This document shows, piece by piece, positions 59,601-64,000 of a stretch of DNA of 64,000 nucleotides. The DNA lies in the NCBI GenBank assembly GCA_021432635.1, contig MU270085.1, forward strand, positions 287,862 to 351,861. The letters run 5' to 3'. The notes beneath the pieces were generated by a model that was given only the letters and a program-made list of their open reading frames with translations, did not search any database and was not told the origin of the DNA. This stretch comes from Thozetella sp. PMI_491 (taxonomy: Eukaryota; Ascomycota; Sordariomycetes; Chaetosphaeriales; Chaetosphaeriaceae). The number at the start of each line of letters is the position of its first letter. The stretch's first letter is position 1. The position numbers and the translations under genes are program-made.

Positions 59601-61197
59601 AGGTCGGGCAGTCTTACACTCAGCACGAGCTATGCCTTGCGAAATCGCCTTCCTGAGAAAATTTCCTCGGCATGGAAATTCCTAAGGCTTTCGGTCAGTG
59701 TTCCGCTGCCCAGCGGTGGAGAGCCCGGGCGGGTAGGGGCAGTGTTCAGGGGACGGCGAGGAAGTCAGCAGAGGAGATGCTTGGGTGGAGCACGCAGACA
59801 CGAAGAACGAGAGGCTGGCTCCAGTACGCCTTTGCAACAGGCAGTGCGACATTGCTTGTGAACGGCTTCTAGGCTCGGTTTATTGCTCCTCTCAAGAACA
59901 GACGCAACTGGATCAGCAGAAGGCCCCGCCGCATCGCATGCATGTCAATTGTCAGTGACAACCGCGAACTGTGAACTTCGCGTTCCCTTACAGGGCCCTT
60001 CCGGGTTGTCCCCAATTTCACACCCCCCTCCTTCACCCCCCCCGATGCCTGCCGGGTGGGCCCTATTAGTGCACGCCCCCCGTTGCACGAGAGAAAGTGC
60101 TCCTTGCACACCCTCTTCCTATCGTCCAGTCTACTCCGTACAGCAGCACGTGTGCCAGTGCTAACAAGGGCACCTCTATTGACTTCGCTTGTTGAGCCGC
60201 ATTTTCTCTCGCAGCGAAGCTTCCCCTCCCCCCTTCCCCTCCCCCCCAAATCCCCACCTACCTATGCTTGCTGTCTTTGGAACCCCCTCTTTTTTGGCTG
60301 TCTCTATGGTCCAACATACGAGACATGGCCCAACCCCCTTAATGAGTCCAATCCAGGCCAACCTGGAGTCAATCTAGCTCCCAGCCTTGCTCAACGGCCG
60401 TCTAGTGTCCCGCTAATCTCATCTTAGACCAGGCACGTCACTTGTGCCCACGCGAATCACCCGCCACGCCGCCCGACTGCCGAATGCGGATGTGCCGTCC
60501 TACAGTTACTTGGGTCTCAGGTACTGGGACAGAGTCCTTGTGAACAGTTCTAAATGCCCGCGCGCCCTGGTGCCCCAACGAACCCCCCGTGCCCTTGGCT
60601 CCACTCCGGGCTCAGGCTCAGTTCGACTTGCTCTCCTCACCGAAACGCTGCGGCGGGAGCGCCAGGCAGAGAGAGGGGCCGTCCGATCACGTATTCGGTG
60701 CCAATGGCCATGGGTGAACACCTCGGCCGCCTCCGCCCACCATCCATTGCCGTGGTACTCCGTTGCTTGCTTCCACCCCTTCCCCCCCCGCCCCAGCTAG
60801 CTAAGGCTCGTGAGTCGACGTTTCAGGGGGAACGTTGACGAACGGGAGCCATGGGCGGAAGGAGACGCCATCGACTGGCTCCTCCTTGACCGGTCTTCGC
60901 GTCCTTGCGCCTTGCGCCCGCCTCGCTTCGCAACGGTTTATTTCTCTTTTAGCGTCCTGCCGCCTAGTGTCTCGCCTGTCTAGTGGGCCCTTCTACAATG
61001 AACGTTACTATGCCTTCTTCTTTCTACGAGGCTCAGGCAGAGACGGGCAGGAGGCGGGATCGCAAGGCGACGATATGGTTGGCTAAAGGCACACTCGCAA
61101 GGCCATTATGGCTCGTGTTTGGCTCTGCAGCAGATGTGTCATTGCAAGCGCCGTACATCTACCCGCCCGGCTTCTCGTTGCCTTCTTTTTGTCGTTC
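56668..61197. other. Intergenic DNA without a convincing gene
   Basis: The left end should hold the palmitoyltransferase promoter. A poly-A run (20 nt, 57849-57868) is present. A frame near 58515-58660 (+) reads like part of a protein (VLPEDQQFRVLRPREFDSFQ) but has a stop close upstream and no start. A 165-codon ATG frame (59028-59525) begins with a Leu-rich stretch produced by C/T repeats. I do not call either. Confidence 0.35.
57849..57868. repeat. Poly-A tract, 20 nt
   Basis: An uninterrupted A run is followed by GAAGG. It could mark the 3' end of a retroposed sequence, but no recognisable element body or target-site duplication is seen beside it. Confidence 0.75.
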
Positions 61198-61205
61198 TAT
61201 ATAAG
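61198..61205 (+). promoter_or_regulatory. TATA box of the small Cys-knuckle gene
   Basis: TATATAAG lies 199 nt before the ATG at 61397. It is followed by a C/T-rich leader with repeats of CCATCCTTTA at about 61286-61316. This is a strong core-promoter candidate and supports the tiny gene downstream. Confidence 0.6.
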
Positions 61206-61396
61206 TCACATAGTCCCTTGGGCCATGGGTTTGTTCGACACAGACACTCGCCTTCCAGCACTCAGCAACATCCCCTTTTCTTCCCTTACCATCCTTTACC
61301 ATCCTTTACCCTCCTTGGGTCCAGACACATAACTTATATTCTATCTTCCAATTCTCCCACAACTGCTACTACATCGTCACCCAACGCCTAGTCAAG

Positions 61397-61713
61397 ATGC
61401 CGAGGACCAAAATCGTCTACTACTGCGTAGGATAACCCCTCCCTCCTCCCCCCCCTTTTTTATCGTTTTCTTTTCCTTCTCCCCTAGTCGAGGTCCTTGG
61501 CTTACCGATATATAGTGCAAATGTGGCGAGGGCCCGTTCAGTGCCGAGGGCTATGCCACATGCATATACTGTGAACATGAACTCGGCTGTATCGACTGCA
61601 CAACGGAGCGCGTACGGGTCAGTTATTCTGTGGATGGGCTTTGGACATCTGGACTTACTTCTAGCTACAGGCGTAGCCAGAATGCTCTTCACAAGCGTAT
61701 GCCTGGCGCATAA
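61397..61713 (+). CDS. Small Cys-rich zinc-knuckle protein, two exons
   Basis: Exon 1 (61397-61426) encodes only MPRTKIVYYC. A GTAGGA donor, a pyrimidine-rich intron of 89 nt with CTTACC near its end, and the acceptor ATATATAG lead to exon 2 (61516-61713). The joined protein is 75 aa. Splicing completes a first knuckle C10-C11-K-C13, followed by GEGP and then C26-x2-C29-x-H31-x3-C35-x2-C38, which could bind one or two zinc ions. Small fungal proteins with a YCC-x-C-x-xGP start and a paired CxxC/H knuckle are familiar to me as uncharacterised Pezizomycotina proteins; no function is known. The start context is good (GTCAAGATGCC) and a TATA box lies upstream. A further possible intron (GTCAGT at 61618 to CTACAG at 61670) would end the protein at a TAG (61674-61676) after 45 residues. 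The acidic frame near 52.2-52.6 kb carries a related module. Confidence 0.65.
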
Positions 61714-64000
61714 CTCCTACTTTTCCATGCCCCCGTCGCGTCCTACATCCACGATGGTTATCGTGGGACTTTTAGCATGGCAACCGCTAGGATCAATCTC
61801 GCCCTGCGCATAGCCGCCACACAGCTACGAAACGCTCGATCTTGGAGTGATCCTTCATGGATCCAGAACGGCCTGCATTGGTACGATTGCACCGCACGGA
61901 GTTCGGTGGACTTGATGGCTTTCCTTGGGTGGTTCCTATCTTTCGGGAGTGGGTACGGGTTCGCTTTTTGGACGCAATACGAATCACGGTCGGACGAACG
62001 AGCGACAACAGCAGCAGCAACGACAACAGTGTTTCGGGTTACTCTTTCTCTCCTTCTCGTCACAAGATTCTCAGGGCTCGCGCCCACGAAGACTAGGGAT
62101 TGGCGCCATGTGTAGTGTATGACTAGGGTTATTCCCGCGGCCACTGTTTTGACACTTCTTCCCTCCATCTCACGCTCATTCCCTGCCTCTCTATCTTTCC
62201 TATTTTCTCTTGCTTTACGTCTCTCTCTATCTTTATCTAGCTTAACTTCGTTCGTTCCTGCATCATCGCGTCTTAGCTTACCACGCTTGTCTCCATCGCT
62301 CCCCAATGACAGTGACTTGTCCCTGAATCCACTCGTGACTTGTAGGCCTCCGGGGCGTTCGGGGGCGTTAGTTCCTAGAAATCAGCGCAACTCAACCTAG
62401 GCCGCCTCGTCGGGCTTCTCCAGTGGGGAAAGGGGGGTTCTTTTCTCTCGTTGCTATACTAGCTAGCCCTTACCAGTCTTGTCTATGGCTTTGGAAAAGA
62501 GCCTAGACTAAAGCATTGCGGTCTAGTCATCCGCCGCGTTTTTCCGGGCGTTCGTCCCATGAGGCGTGGGTTGGGGTTTCGCCACTCGGAATATATCGTG
62601 CCCACCCACCACCCCATGCTTCCTTCCCCCCCCTGGCTCCCGGAGGGGGTCCCCACTGCTTCCGTGCGTTGGGTTTTCTCCCAGGCGTGGAGGCGCCCAG
62701 CACCGCAGTTGTGCATCGCCTAGTAGCACGCCACCTCTTCCCACCTGAAACTGGAGGCGGCTAGAATGCTACCCGGCAAGGCTGGGCCGCAGCCGGGGTC
62801 GCAGACCACCACCGACCACGGCCACGACGCCGCACCCGTAAGCCGCGCCGGGGGAGGACCGAGAGCACATACTATGGCGGCATAGAGATACACAGGCCCG
62901 CCCGATTCGTGTTCACGCTCGTTGCCTGACGAGCTTGGGCACGCGGAGAGCATGCGCAAAGGCGCATAACCCACCGCGCAAGCCTGCGGGAGGTTACATC
63001 CGTTTCGGTCAGACGGAATCCCATGACGCACGGGACGACGGACAATGGTTTGCACGTCGGGAACTGGGCACCGGTGGGATGTGTGCCTTGAGCTTGCTCG
63101 GATTCTCCTCGACTAGCTCAATGTCGACTGGTAGTGCAAATAACCGAGATCACGGCAGGGTTGACTAGGCGGTGCTACGGCCGCTACTGGCCAGGCGCGC
63201 TTTGCGGCTGCCAGCGGGCATGGCCTGCCATCTTACATGCAGGCTATACCCGACAGAAGGGTAGGGAACAAAGAAGAAATTTGGCAGGGCGGGCGCACCC
63301 AACCGACGCAGTGTATTCCATCTACCTCGTTTCGCTACCGAGCCGCTCCCGGGTACCGAGTTTGTTTCGTCCCTTTGCGCGCCCCGGCGGTATTTTTTTG
63401 CACTTTCCCCTCTCGATATGAAATGGAGGGGAGGGGATGGGGCGAGATGGGGGGACGGGCTGCTAGCCTACCGTTGGGAAGGGCTCCCGAGGCTCTGGAT
63501 TCGAGGGACAGGGGGGGCGGAGGGTCTCCCAGGGAGGCAGGTCAAGACTGTCAAGTGAGCAGGTGTGGGTGGCCTCGCAGCTCCCAAGAAACTTTTTTTT
63601 GCGCACTTGGATCGACGCTTGGTGGCGTGGACCTGCACTAAAGCCTCAGCTGAAGGAGGGAAGCTGCCAAAATGAATATCCCTCACGGCCACTCACTTAC
63701 TCCCCGACACACCGCATCCACCACAAAGAGCCGAGGTTGGGAACCATCACAGACGGGCCGGGCGACGGCCAAATAGAAAAAGAGAGAGAGAGAGAGCCAA
63801 GACAGAGAGAGCGCGCGCGAGAGAGAGAGAGAGATGCAGGTCCTCGTACGGAGGGGGGGGGGCGTTTACAGAGGCCAGTAAGGTAGGCGTGCCTCTACGG
63901 AATAACCTCGAGGCTTAGTAGGTACCTACCTGTTAGTTAGTGGGCGTATGCTTCGGGGCGCGCCCTCCTCCTCCGCTTCAGCTGCCCAAGAAACCCCCCC
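61714..64000. other. Intergenic DNA at the right edge
   Basis: Overlapping frames up to 182 codons lack domains. The region holds a C/T-rich stretch near 62150-62260, a GA repeat near 63780-63834 and a TAGGTACCTACC palindrome-like motif near 63917-63930. I see no partial gene running off the end. Confidence 0.35.
63780..63834. repeat. GA dinucleotide-rich microsatellite
   Basis: AG runs are interrupted by CCAAGAC and by a GCGCGCGC block. They lie in intergenic DNA. Confidence 0.8.

Overview
The window looks like nuclear DNA of a filamentous ascomycete, most likely a Sordariomycete. Genes carry short GT-AG introns (62-121 nt, with two longer ones), starts sit in CACCATGG-like contexts, pyrimidine tracts and TATA boxes precede some starts, and the proteins are Pezizomycotina types. 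Coding regions are GC-rich, and long spacers hold microsatellites and homopolymers. The species cannot be fixed by eye.

Layout. At the left is a complete six-exon CYP52-type cytochrome P450 (528-2715, +). It is followed by a conserved coiled-coil protein of unknown role (4041-6026, -). About 17.5 kb without a convincing gene follows, including an AT-richer block at about 9.05-12.55 kb. Then come an intronless HAL4/SAT4-type protein kinase (23598-25949, +), a nine-exon importin-7/8-type karyopherin (31816-35893, -), an RfeG-like putative transcription factor (40971-42491, -), the translesion polymerase DNA pol eta (46226-48365, -) and a Pfa5-type DHHC palmitoyltransferase (55270-56667, -). Seven genes are confidently modelled, with exons joined in phase.

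Two further loci are the most interesting. At 61397-61713 (+) a TATA-driven small gene has a first exon of only 10 codons, and splicing completes a Cys knuckle followed by C-x2-C-x-H-x3-C-x2-C. At about 52174-52608 (+) a strongly acidic reading frame ends in a related but degenerate Cys/His knuckle and has no visible start codon. Together they suggest a family of small fungal Cys-knuckle proteins that ORF-based annotation misses.

The genes do not form a pathway or cluster: they cover lipid or alkane oxidation, ion-homeostasis signalling, nuclear import, transcription, DNA damage tolerance and protein lipidation. The low gene density (about nine loci in 64 kb) is itself notable. No rRNA, tRNA, CRISPR or intact transposon was recognised.
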